From NCBI RefSeq assembly GCF_910592395.1, contig NC_088313.1, forward strand, positions 14,958,437 through 15,022,436: a stretch of DNA of 64,000 nucleotides, written 5' to 3'. Under the pieces are notes generated by a model, which searched no databases, was not told the DNA's origin, and saw only the letters and a program-made list of their open reading frames with translations. Position 1 is the first letter of the stretch. Every line of letters starts with the position of its first letter. The translations under genes and the position numbers were made by a program. This DNA comes from Lineus longissimus (lineage: Eukaryota; Nemertea; Pilidiophora; Heteronemertea; Lineidae). Of this stretch, positions 45,019-57,000 are shown piece after piece.

Positions 45019-46460
45019 GACACTACGTTACAGGATAAAGAGTATTTGTTTCATCTTAGTAATTTCAAAACGTAATCGTACATCGTCAGGCATGCGAAAC
45101 CTCGCTATTGTACCCAGTCATACACTTGTCATGTTTATGCTTTACCAAGTACCATATGGAGGCCATAAATGGATTCGACACTAGTGTTTTGCCGCAATAT
45201 AACATGTATAAACTTATTACATGCATACATGAACATGTAATTAATTACTTTGAGACACAAATTTATTATTAATGGTTTACCTGCTCCTGTTACCAAACGA
45301 AAATAGAGTTCATGATTTAATTTAATTTAAGCCACTCTGAGCAGACTATAAAAGGGATTACACCATAAATTGAAATAATTTTCAGCAAGAAAATTGACAA
45401 GTGTATTAACTAGGGTTGACAGGACAATTTCACAAAGTGTTGGTCTTGCCTTATACTATTCTTGTGTTGTTCTGCGGCGAGTGAAGAAGTCATCCGCGTC
45501 TCCCTCATCTGTTGAGATTCCATCTCTTCCTGTGCCACGTGACATCTGGAAAATAGAAGATAAAGCAATTTTGAGAATTTTGCAAATTGTCTACAGTAAA
45601 AAAGGGGATCAAGAGCAATCCTTTTCTAGACCTATTGTTCGGTGACAGATTTCCTGTGAATACAATACGGACGCCTCTGTAAAGGAACAATGAACTACAT
45701 TATTAATGATAAGGGAGAGTCCCGCGATACTCACTAGAACCTGTTAATGTTTTGTCAAGAAAAACGACCACCTTAGTAACACGACCATACCGCATGCTTA
45801 ATAACAAAAATTCTCCCATCCCGATTAGTTTCCACTTTGCTTTTCCCTTGTCAACACGATCGCCCAATTACCACGACCGCGACCCAGACCCGTGTGCCAG
45901 GGGAGGAGCATTTGACCTCTTTAAATTTGAAAAATTGGTCAAGTTCAAACGTCAGCAGGTAAGAATTTTCGAGATGTGACTTCCAAGTAAGGTTTTACAA
46001 GCGTCACTTTCTCATAGATGACAAATTTAAGTGGTCCTGGACAAATCATGTAGAAATGTACCACCCGGCCATCGGTCTACCTCTGAACTTGGTATTAAGG
46101 AGGTCAAGGTCAAAAGTCTGCGCCACCGTTGTTAAACCCTTTATGACAAATATCTGATAGGTATGCCGTATTATTTGATGAAGATTCTAGAGTGAGGACA
46201 TGACAAATTCAAGATGACAGCTCGAGCTTAAGAGAATATCATCAGAACAATTCCTAGTCTACTTTGGTGTTTACATGTACAAGGAAATAACAAACGTAAC
46301 GTCATTACTTACACGGAAACGACATTTGAAAATCTTTACTTTTGCATATTTGATATATAATAGTGAACTTAAGATCATTGAAGTTGGCGCCCGATGTAAA
46401 CCGGAATGACGTCAGAACTGGGTATATTTTGGTATATCTGCCAGATAGTTTTAGACACCC
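45019..46460. other. DNA between the two MITE copies
   Basis: A frame at 45752-45979 ends near a donor-like CAGCAG|GTAAGA but has no acceptor partner or domain. No gene called. Confidence 0.35.
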
Positions 46461-46500
46461 TGGGCAGCCCATTGCGTCATCCTAATTTGGTCTCCTTATA
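46461..46500 (+). repeat. Dispersed repeat fragment
   Basis: GGGCAGCCCATTGCGTCATC and CTAATTTGGTCTC match, inverted, a block at about 36344-36385. Confidence 0.65.
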
Positions 46501-46513
46501 GTGAGGAACGAAG

Positions 46514-46683
46514 CCGGTGTGACAGCGGATATAGTCCCCCTGGAGTCATAGTCCGGTAGCATTGTATTTGACCAATTAAGCAGCATGATCTATTGTACCG
46601 CTAACCCTAACCAAAACATTTAGCAATGCGGGCTATTGTTACACGGACTATCAGCCCTAGGACTACCATCCCTTGCACACCGG
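46514..46683 (-). mobile_element. 170-bp MITE, copy 2 (inverted)
   Basis: Reverse complement of the element at 44849-45018 with few changes and the same length. The ends are again CCGGTGTG and CACACCGG. Confidence 0.88.
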
Positions 46684-46779
46684 TCCACTGCGTCCGTAGA
46701 TAGCTTAAGATCTTCTACGCATATCTAGGCAATGACTATAGAAATATTGAGAGCAGATAGGAGTGCCGTCAGAACAATG

Positions 46780-47850
46780 CCAGATAGGCGAGATTAAAAT
46801 CCTCCAGGATATTTTCCATAAAATAGTGCGGTTAAGATACACAATGAATACGACAAAGGTAAACAGAAACGTCAGAACAAGATCTTGCTTGTCACTCAAC
46901 ATAATAGCGAGGTTAAGATCCTCGAAAACGACAAAGGTAAGCAGAAACGTCAGAACAAGATCTTGCTTGTCACTCAATATAATAGCGAGGTTAAGATCCT
47001 CGAAAACGACAAAGGTAAACAGAAACGTCAGAACAAGATCTTGCTTGTCACTCAATATAATAGCGAGGTTAAGATCCTCGAAAACGACAAAGGTAAACAG
47101 AAACGTCTGAACAAGATCTTGCTTGTCACTCAATATAATAGCGAGGTTAAGATCCTCGAAAACGACCAAGGTATACGGGATTTGCATCAGAACAATGTCT
47201 TGATTAGCATACAGTGGTTAGGTTAACGTTGAGTTTGACAATTAGAAAAAAAATCTAGTTTGGCATATCATTCTGCTTTATAATACACGTTTGGATCCTT
47301 GACGTAAACGACAAACGATTGACGTCAGAACAATGTTAAGTTCGACACTTCTGCTCTGTAATGGGGAGGGTTGATATCAACGCATAAACGGATGAGTTAG
47401 TAACCGCCCTGATGTTAGTCAAAACAATAGTTGGGCATGCCTGGTGGAAAACATCCTCAACGTACATATAGCAATGCAAATGTAACAGCATAAAACCAAT
47501 TTTTCAATTTATGAGCATAGTCAGGTTGAGATTTCCTACGCATACGACAAAGGTAAACGCGGGGAAGGACGACAAAACAATGTCTAGTTCGCGGCATACC
47601 AGTATCTAAAATCCTCTATACAAACAACTATTGTTGAGGGGCATGACGTCATAGTCACGTCTCGTTTGGAAATGATCTTTAATAGAGAGGTTAAGATCCT
47701 GAACGTGAACGAGATGACCAGGATTGGTGTCAGAATACTGTCAAATTCGGCCGGGATCGTCTGCCCTACAAAATGGCGAGGTTAAGATCCTCAACGCATG
47801 CGACAAAGGAGGGCAATGTCCACTCAGGATCTTAACCTCAATATTGAATG
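46780..47850. repeat. Tandem array: four near-identical 78-bp units in a diverged 1-kb array
   Basis: Units GACAAAGGTAAACAGAAACG, TCAGAACAAGATCTTGCTTG and GCGAGGTTAAGATCCTCGAA recur every 78 bp over about 46852-47170. On both sides the same landmarks (GTCAGAACAATG, GAGGTTAAGATCCTC, ACGACAAAGG) recur with growing divergence to about 47850. Open frames on both strands follow from 78 being a multiple of three. Confidence 0.92.
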
Positions 47851-48010
47851 ACCTCAAATGTGCAGGCCGTGAATAGTTACGCTTGCTTTACCTTTACGTA
47901 CAAGTGCATGGAATCTCAATCTGTCTAATAACACGTGATGAAACAACCTATACCTTGGCTATCGTTGTCTGTTGCATCTGTATCGGGTGTCGGTGGATCA
48001 CGTGTGATCT

Positions 48011-49413
48011 TCAGTCGAGCACAACGAGCGAAGCCAGAGGGAATGTTATAGGCAAAGCTGAAGAGAAAAAACATTTCATATTAGAAGGATATTCAATTTC
48101 CCCGTTATAGTCAGCTCTGTCCCATGGCAAAAGGGTTTGCAGCCTTGCCAGAAATGTGTTGAGATTTCTCACCTTGCGCGTAACTGTAAACGTATCACCA
48201 TTAAATAGCATCGATACCATGGATACGTAGAGGAACCACAAATATTTTAATACGTTTGTAACTTTTATAAACTCGATGAAATCAACTTTACCATGCATCA
48301 GACAAAACACTCTGCGAGTACGTTGAAAGCCAGGGATCCGCGAGTTCTGATACTTCCGTTTCAACAGGTTATATAGTGATTTTTGCAACAGCATTTTACT
48401 TACCATGCATTGGATTGTGCTCGTTGTCCTCAGCTGATTTTTGGACAAATCGAGGGCGCCAGCAGGAAGGACTGCCTCCAACATGAGTGTCGTGGAGACA
48501 ACTTGACATCTCAGCCAGTATCATGTGTATCATGGACCAGGGTAAGATATGGTGATTACTGAAGTGATACAAATGGAAAATGGTTTGAAACAACAAGAGT
48601 GGCCAAAATCGATGAAAAATAGATGCCTTCCTTTCAAAATATGTGACGTCATTCAAACAATAGACAAGTTTGACAAAGACGAACGCATCTCAACACAAAT
48701 GCAATAAAGTGCATCTTATTCATCAGTAGAACCTCTGTGACTTTGAAACAATGCTCATTGCTGTAAAATCGTCCGGAGCCGTTTCGAAATTCTCGATCTT
48801 GATATGATGCTGGTACTGCCACCTTGGATGTCACGACGGGAACTGGCCGATTTTACAGTAGATGAATGCTTCCCCTACTGAAAAATAGGCAGGTTTCGCA
48901 ACCCCTATAAACGGCGACGTTATCGTCAAACGACGGTCTTTCGTGTCATCAAAGCCAATTCATTTCTGCGACACTCGCAAATATTCTTCAATACATAGCT
49001 AGACGAGGAATGGGGAAAATTCCGAAGAAAGTTTTCGATAAAGTACATTTTCATACTTCATACTTTGGAGTGGCAAAACCTGCCAAATATATATTTGAAT
49101 AGAGTTCACTCGGAGAAACTACGATTTTATACATATCGGTCGATCTTTGCGTCCTCATCACCGCGATATTTGACTGTATATGCATTTCGAACAATCTGAG
49201 ACGGGTCTACGCACTCAGCTCAACACCGCATGCCAATGCCTGAAATGCGTCGCCGCCAAATGTGGTGAAATGCAGTTTTCAACTAAATTTAAAAAGATGA
49301 AAATGAAGTATAGACGCTCTTCGCATCAAACTGTAACAAAATGAAAGGTTTTCGTTTATTTCTTACCGGAATATCTTCATATTCTTTGGTGAAAAATCGA
49401 AAAACTTCAACAT
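48011..49413 (-). CDS. Unrecognised three-exon candidate gene, 82-aa product
   Basis: On minus: exon 1 from ATG at 49413 to 49367 (GCGACCATG context, donor CCG|GTAAGA), exon 2 48558-48404 (acceptor ATCACTTCAG, donor CATG|GTAAGT), exon 3 48057-48011 (very strong acceptor TTTTTTCTCTTCAG, TGA at 48013-48011). Phases 2 and 1 match across both joins, 83 codons. The product starts MLKFFDFSPKNMKIF and contains SMIHMILAEMSSCLHDTHVG and PSCWRPRFVQKS. It is unlike anything I know, and Met/His-rich. It could equally be a spliced noncoding RNA; exon 1 joined directly to exon 3 also stays open through a further donor. Sites are good, coding evidence is modest. Confidence 0.35.
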
Positions 49414-52400
49414 GGTCGCTTCCTCCACGTGTCGAATGACCGGCCGTGCCGCCGCGCGGAGGCTTCTGGGAAATGCCACGTAACCATGACCAATGGACCA
49501 TAACCTGACCGGATTTCATTGAAATGGATGACAGCTTTGGTAACAACCAGAGAAAATCAAGTCTTTCTAATCACTTTCATTTGTGCACACATGTTAGTTC
49601 TGGTTTTTGAAACTCAAGGTAGCGGTGTAAATTTCGAGCAATTTAAATCATTTTAATCAAAAGTGAACTTGGACAAAGAAGGAAGAGTATAATTGAAAAG
49701 AAACGCCGCTCAGGACTTGAATGGAGAACCCTTTGTCCGCACGTTTTCGCTTCACATGTTCTTTGTGACCGCCATCGATTTCATTTACTCAAAATAAACT
49801 ATATTAACCCATTATATCGTAAATGATTGTCATCAGCGTAATTCCGCCGCATCTACGAATCACGATTACGTTAACATTTTCTAAATCTTAATATACATGT
49901 ATATTCATGTAGATCCAACCCAATATTTGAGCCGGTGTAAAAACCCGTCTACCACAATACCACCTCAATGCCGACAATGAGAAGCAACATCCACCGCCAT
50001 TGCTTAGTGTGGTTTAGATCGATCCCGCCTCCCGAGAACGAGGTACCGTGATGGAATTCGCGTTCCGCATTTGCAGCCAATAAATATATGTTCACCGCTT
50101 TACGTGTAAGACTCAGTCAAATGGAAGTTGGAAGCAATGATGACTTGAAGACACGCAAGTTAGCTCACTTCCCGCCCGCCTTGACGCATTGGGACAGGAA
50201 AGTTTACTAAAACTGATGACGTCACGCGCAAAGAAGGACCCGGCTCCCGTTTTCGTCCTTGGAATCGATCTCAACCTCCGTATTGCCATTTTCTGTAATT
50301 GTAACGAAAGTCAAGAACACTGATGGTCACCTTGCAGTTAGATAAACACTCATCAAACCAAATCTAATAGTTCTAAACAGACGAGATTGTATTTCTGCAG
50401 TCAATGATTGGCAACCTCGGGAAGATATCAGCTAATCCTGGCGTAAAACGTATTGAAATGCACATATCTGCAACCAATGTTCGTGTTGAGGTAAAAGTCA
50501 TCCACTTTAGTGCGGATTTTTTTTCATCGATGGCTCCAAACTGATTAAATTCTATTCAAGTCATTCTTTCTTCTAACCAAAGAATTCCAATCTACGTTGT
50601 AATGGACTTGGTAACATACCCTGCATGGGAGAGACCCTACTCTAAATTGCGATGCAACGCACGCTGACGGAGAAGAAATCATTAAAACACTATTGTCAAA
50701 AATGATTAAAAATAAAAGGTCGGTCGAGATACAGCGGAAGCCAGATGCATGCCGGGTGACACGATTGCCTCCTCTCAAAGGCTTCGTTCCTACGCTTCAT
50801 TTGAGCCTAATTAGCGCGCGGGGCTCATTTCCAGCCCGTCATTCATTGAAACCTTAGAAGAAAACGCTGAAAGGAGATTTCACGAATGAGGCCAAGACCT
50901 TTTACAGCCTAATACTAGGCGCGAAGATTCCGGGCGCATCACGGAATCGTCCAGGCGTCTAGAATCCGCTTACCACGAGCGCGACATCAGAGATTCCTGG
51001 AAGGCATGCTGCAAATCGAGTGACCAAATTGGCCATGATTTTTCAAATCGAGATGGGATTTTCCATTCGTTTATCAATTAGAGCCCGGAAGGTTTTTTAA
51101 AGACCACCCGATATATTGTACGAATATGCAATAAGGAGACTGCCATCTCTTCCAAACATCATTACAAAGTTGCCTGAATCCAACATAACACGACAATCAA
51201 GGAGTGTTTGAGTGCCTGAAGAGGTGGACGCTAAGATGGTATGTTGGCACTCAACTATGATTAGGTGAACACCTCACCTTCGCGCTGATGAGAGAGGGAA
51301 GCGATTTGTAATTGACAGGATTACAGGGTCAGACGTGTCTAAAGGCAAACAGGGCTTGCCTTCAAACTAAGAACTTTAGAGAAATATTGCGACTATTGTC
51401 AAACTCATGCGTTTTTGTCGCGCTTGTCAGAAAGTCCCTCCGTGCAGATTTGACGTAAGAGAATCTCCTGAGAAGCAGCTACATGTAAATATCATTGGTT
51501 ATATCGAAGTCTGTCACAATGTATTTCTCTAATCAGCACTTTAGCATTTCAGTGGATAGTTCAGTTGCAATTGTCCAATCGAAAATCGACCATCGTCAGG
51601 ACTTAAAAAATCGACCGCGGCTCAAAGGAATTGAAAGTGGACATTCATGTAATCTCGGTCAGGAACGCTGATGAAGAAAACTATTAACTCTAAGTCGTAA
51701 AATTTCTCTCTCGTTCAAACTGGAGATTATCCAAGACAATTAGACCTGTCTCTGTAGGTTTTTTTTAGCCCATCGTGGCGGAGAACACGATACTTAAAGT
51801 TGTCTTCTGTCTATAGAAAGGCTCCGATATAACAGCGGTTGTATGGCCTCGCAAAGTTCAGCCAATTCTAGCGTCAGTGTCACAAGTTCTGCATGGATTA
51901 TGCATGATATCCCAGCTCAATGTAATGGCTTTCGTGACATCAAGGTATATCGTAATTGTTCATTTGGTTATGTTGATTGAATATGTAAGAAGTGTATTAT
52001 CTATTTATCTACTCATGCCAAATCTAGCGTGGGGGTGTTTCGTCATGATATCGCACCTACAACGGTGCAAGAGTGTAAGATCTGATTGATACTGGTGAAA
52101 ATTGTAAAAATATTTTCTGGACGTAACTCGATCATAAGCATACATGCTCTTTTTCAGTGAGTGAACATGTCACTGACTGAATATATTGATTAAATGAAAA
52201 CATGCCTTACCAAGCTGACCATAAAACAATGAGGCCACGTGACGCACTCCTGACATCCTGACACTGCACAAAACGTTGCTTTTTGATAAGATAGGTGAAC
52301 TGCAAGCAGCGATAAAGCTGTCTTTACCAAACGCCCGCGTGGAGAGTGCGCATCAATAAAAGTGAGAAATAATTACGTCTTGATACTATATCTGGTCTTG

Positions 52401-53925
52401 ATGAATGAGTTCTCCTTCAAATGGTGAAAATATCGCGTGAAAGAAGTTGATTGTAGCGGAAATGTGACCTGTCACCGCAGTAACCCATAAAGAAATAATT
52501 AACTACATTTCGACAGATAAGACACAATCGTGTTGTGAGATTATCCGAAAAGACATTTCTACGATTAGTGTTCGCGACGGAAATTAACAGTAAATTGTGT
52601 CATTGTCAGCGGACATGTGCATTGTTTTAATCATTATATGTGTTCTTTGGGTGCGTTTTTAAGAATAATAATACTAATTATGGGCTTGCCCACACTCAAA
52701 ACCGCATCCGACAGTATCTACAATTTTGTCAGAGCCCAGCCGGGTATCCCGCACAACATGAGGATGTGTCGATGGTCAACCAATAGTCGCGGCAGAAAGA
52801 TAGGCTGCAAGCTTGGCTACGATAGCAGAATTAATAGCTCAATTTTTTATATTGTTGAATTAATTCGGACACCAACAATAAAACGCGTAATTTATGACTC
52901 GAAATAAACAAATGAACACAAACAAACGTCCCTAATGCAAGGCTTCAAAGCATTCTCTCTCATTCGGTATATATCATGTTATGGCGTGTTGACTGATTGC
53001 CGCTCATCGCAGCTTTGGGGTTCGGGAGTGTTTGCTGACGTTTTAAAGCCCGATTTTACTGTGACAGAAAAATGCAAATATAGGTTGTGAAATTACTAAC
53101 CAAATACTATAACGAATATGATAGCAGTATTTGTTTAACAAGCCAGCCAACATTTAGATATTAGCTTCTGATTACATTAATTTGTCACAGAAAACCTTTT
53201 GGTTACATCGGGGAGTTAAGCCGTATGTGACTATAGTATGCACGGTCAGGGGCATGCTGTTTTGTTTCAGCGCGGATTGCAAGCATGAATTAGACTAGTT
53301 TCGGTGTACTGTTAGATCATAGAGACCCCTATCGGCGACTTTGTATAACTTAATTTGACCTACTTGGCTCCTCACTAAATTGTAAAATGCATATAGTTTT
53401 CCTTTATTATTGGTGGAGGAAAGACAAATTATTCCATATGGAGTCATGAAATAAACATAATTATCTTGCTTTACAGACATTTCTGATAATTGTTTGTTGC
53501 AAGCCCTGCGGCGGAAGAAGTTCCCGTAGGTATTTTAATGATATAAACTTATGAAACACGCACGTGCATGTACATCTGTTTAGTGTTCCATCGGTACAAG
53601 CACATAACTTTGGTAACAAGATGTTCAGCAATAAGCAATTAAAATATGCATTATACATTCCGATTGTCAATTGACAAACTCGCCACAAAATTTAAAGAAA
53701 ACAGGAACTTTTAAAATGCCATTGTATAAAGCCAAAGTATATTATTGTACGACAGAGGGTTATCGCGGTGATGACCCTTGTATCAAACCAAACTGTGGCT
53801 AATCACATCTGCACCAACCATCGCCCACGTCCCCGGTTACCACTTCCCACGAGTCACCTGAAACGCAGATCGATTGATGCAGACGACACCACAGCGCGCA
53901 TGCGTGTTGGGAGGGGGTCCTAGGA
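49414..53925. other. Intergenic, relatively CpG-rich, no gene seen
   Basis: No supported exon on either strand. Local CpG-rich patches occur at about 49430-49470 and 50750-51010. This block lies upstream of the neuropeptide promoter and may hold its regulatory DNA; that is inference. Confidence 0.35.
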
Positions 53926-53960
53926 TTTAAAAGCGGGGAATCCTGAACTTGGAAGAGAAC
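53926..53960 (+). promoter_or_regulatory. TATA-like core promoter of the GWamide precursor gene
   Basis: TTTAAAAG at 53926-53933 lies about 25-30 bp before the probable transcription start (about 53955-53960) of a short exon ending in a good donor at 54010. It fits the only plus-strand transcript downstream. Start site not proven. Confidence 0.5.
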
Positions 53961-54010
53961 ACGCCGAGAACTTTACATAGCAGGACGCTGGATTTGACGG
54001 GAAACTAAAG
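53955..54010 (+). other. Noncoding first exon of the GWamide precursor gene
   Basis: About 55 nt without ATG, ending ACTAAAG|GTAGGT. The matching acceptor is at 60221-60222, 4 nt before the start codon. A tiny 5' UTR exon split from the signal-peptide exon by a long intron is common in neuropeptide genes. The 5' edge is approximate. Confidence 0.5.
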
Positions 54011-57000
54011 GTAGGTGGTGAAGTTTGATGGTTCTAGAACAGGTTTATTCTTTGAGTCGAATTGAAGGAATATTTTCCGTTTTTACTATCGTCTTGTTTT
54101 GGGAGCAAAGTTTTCGACAGCCCTTTCTAAGGACGGAGTAGTTCAAACTTTATCCAGTTGACTTGTTTAGTTTAAACGGTAACTTTGTTTGTAAATCCTT
54201 GAATTCCATATAGATGTGTGTTGTATTAGATTTCTTATTGTTAGTTTTCCTCTGTACTCGACTTGACGGGGGTCACGTATTCGGTGTGTTCTACAGCGTT
54301 GCATTCAGAGAATATAAGTTTTTTTAGTATCGATTTTGTGTTTTGGAAACATTACGGTACGAACTGGTGGAACTATAAAGTTTTCTTCAGTAATGAATCC
54401 AAGAATATCTCTGAATCGCATACGGACCGACCGATTGCGTTCTTAAAAGAAACCATGACCATCATGACAGGAAATTCATCATGTGTGTTGCCACATGCGT
54501 GACATGCTGCGAGAGATCGTCACCCAGCCTTCTTGGCGCTTCCTCTTAACAGTTCATGCGGAGGTTTGGACGTGGAAGTTTTATAAAAATGCATTAGTCT
54601 ACTTTCAATACGCTAGTACTGAAGAGCTCTGAGATGACGCACGTCCCCTATCCGCCCTATGAGAAAGGCTATGACGTCACTATCTAGGCGCGGGAAAATC
54701 GACGAAACTACGGGGGGGGATTCAACCTTATGTATCATTCCTAATCTTTAGCTCAACTGATCTGGTTATGTATGATAATTCTTGGTTGCTTGATCATTCG
54801 CATTGGTGATCAGCAGCTCTGATAAACTGTTGTATTTCATGTATATGATTGATATTTGAAATATTGCTAGATAGTATCTATAGGCTATAGCTTTAGGCCT
54901 ACCGGATGGATATCAGGCCAAGTTTAAGTAAACGCCAACTTCTTTTGAACATCTACAGTTTTAGAGAAGCGCTAAATAAACCGCGGGCAACCGCTTCAGA
55001 TCATGTTAGATGTTTCAGCCAATCATTACTCAATTACGCATTTACGCAAATACCCATCCGCCACATGTCAGGGACCTGTATAGTTGTCCCGACCATTTCC
55101 GAGCATAAATTAGGACATGCAAATGTTGCCGAATGCAATTCCCATTGGGATAGCACAACCAATCTGATAATTTCGGTAGCTTTTTTGCTTGATATTGCGG
55201 AATGATAAATTATAGGCGGCCAAATTGACGAAATATTGGAAAGATTGTCAACCAACCGGAAAATCTGTTCAACATCCAACTGTGATTTATTGACCGGTTT
55301 TTCCACAGTCACCCCGAGGAGCAGTTTTTTGCGCGCAATTATTCATTCCCGTGCTTTAGATTATTGAAGTTGCCACCCATATTTATTCCTCTTTTTTCCC
55401 TTAATCACCAGCTGCGCGCTAAAACGGCAAATACACAAACACATTGGTATAATTTGTTATTGGTTCATAACGAAAACGACGGAGGGCGAGCAAAATTCTG
55501 TAAAAGCTGCAGCCACGCCTGCAACTAGAAACGGTTACTCTAAGCTGCAACCTGCAATGTATCGATCTTTTTATCGCTCATCGCAGTGGTGTAGCCTAAT
55601 AGGCCTTTAGGGTGCGGTAAAACTCTCGTTTGCGGAGCGGTTTAGTTCTTCGTGCCCTGGATGAGAGCAAACAAGTGACATCGGGTGAGAATGAGCCAAA
55701 TGAGTCATCTGCTCACTTTGAAAGTGTAAACTTACCCTTAATAAAGGCCTGATTTCTTTGTTTGACAACTTTCTAAAGCAATCATTTTTCATAGCCAGCA
55801 TCTGTCGTTTTCTCATCGAGAAACAAAGTTTGAATTCGGTTGTCATATGTCATCTCGCTCCAGGACACATATGGAGTTTTTCATTCTGTCGGGTTGTTTT
55901 GACATTATAACATAAAAGATTTTGGCATTAATTATGTGCCTCATAATATCAAATCGCATAGCAATTAGACAATATCTAGTTAACAACAATGGTCAGAAAG
56001 TGAGTTGTACCAATTTACCGACTACTCACATTACAAGGAACAATAACTTTGCTTTGCATGGCGATTGTCGACTGCGCATTTACCAGCCGCCGAGAAGTTT
56101 GCGTTGATCAAAATCGACTGGAAGGTTGGATGAAATGCCGAAAAGGGACACAATTATTGATAGATCGGTTGGTGTTTGAGTGATTTTTTGTATTAGAAAA
56201 AAGGAAACTGTAATACCACCATTACCACCACCGATTAAGATTTGCCGAATATTCTGGTATATTAGAGTAAGCGGGGTCAACCTCCACCACTCCGCACTCG
56301 AATTCGCAGCTCCAGTAAAATAGTGATGTTCTTCAGCCGAACAGGTGTGGTTGAAGAGGAAAAACTGTTCTCGAGGACGAGTGACGAGGATTTTTTACTC
56401 TCTAGTGCTCGTTCAAACAATTCAGCATCAGAATCTTTAAAAAAATAAATCCTTTCTGTAGTCATTGGTTGAGTCAACAAGAAGAAACAGGTGTTACTGG
56501 GGGGGGGGGGGGGATATTGATTTTTTTATGGGTTTTCTTGAAATCGTCTACTGTATAAGCTTTCAACGGATTTGGAATCCCTACAAGCATTTTTCGAGAA
56601 AAAAAAATTCGTTTTTTTCCACCCAAATCTCACATTTCTTTTTTTTGGGACTTTCCCGTTATCCTCCTTGCATGACATTAGCATGTCGACCCAAACAACT
56701 AGTCAGAACTAGTCTTCTTCAAAGATACATTTCATGTCATCAGATCGGAGTAATTACTCACCGGTAGTGAAAATATACGTATTGTATATTCGTTTTTTCC
56801 TAATCAATTTTAAGCTAATGGAGGGTATATAGGGGTAAAATATCATTAGACTGTTTATAAATCAGTACCAGAAATTCTATTAGCAATTCTCTGTGTTCTT
56901 TTCAGGGAGTCAAAATTAGATTGAAACACTAAAGTGGTTCAGTATGGGAGTTCACCAAGAGTTTCTTCTTAAAGGCTAAATGTTCTTTCCTCCAAAGTTC

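Noticed and set aside
45752-45979. Plus frame ending next to a donor-like CAGCAG|GTAAGA
   Set aside because: No acceptor upstream or downstream exon in phase; protein text not domain-like.
46705-47226. Frames of 160 (minus), 115 and 113 (plus) codons with repeated text
   Set aside because: Artefact of the 78-bp tandem repeat.
54906-55205. 99-codon plus frame in the neuropeptide intron
   Set aside because: No domain, no splice sites in phase, overlapped by a similar-sized minus frame.
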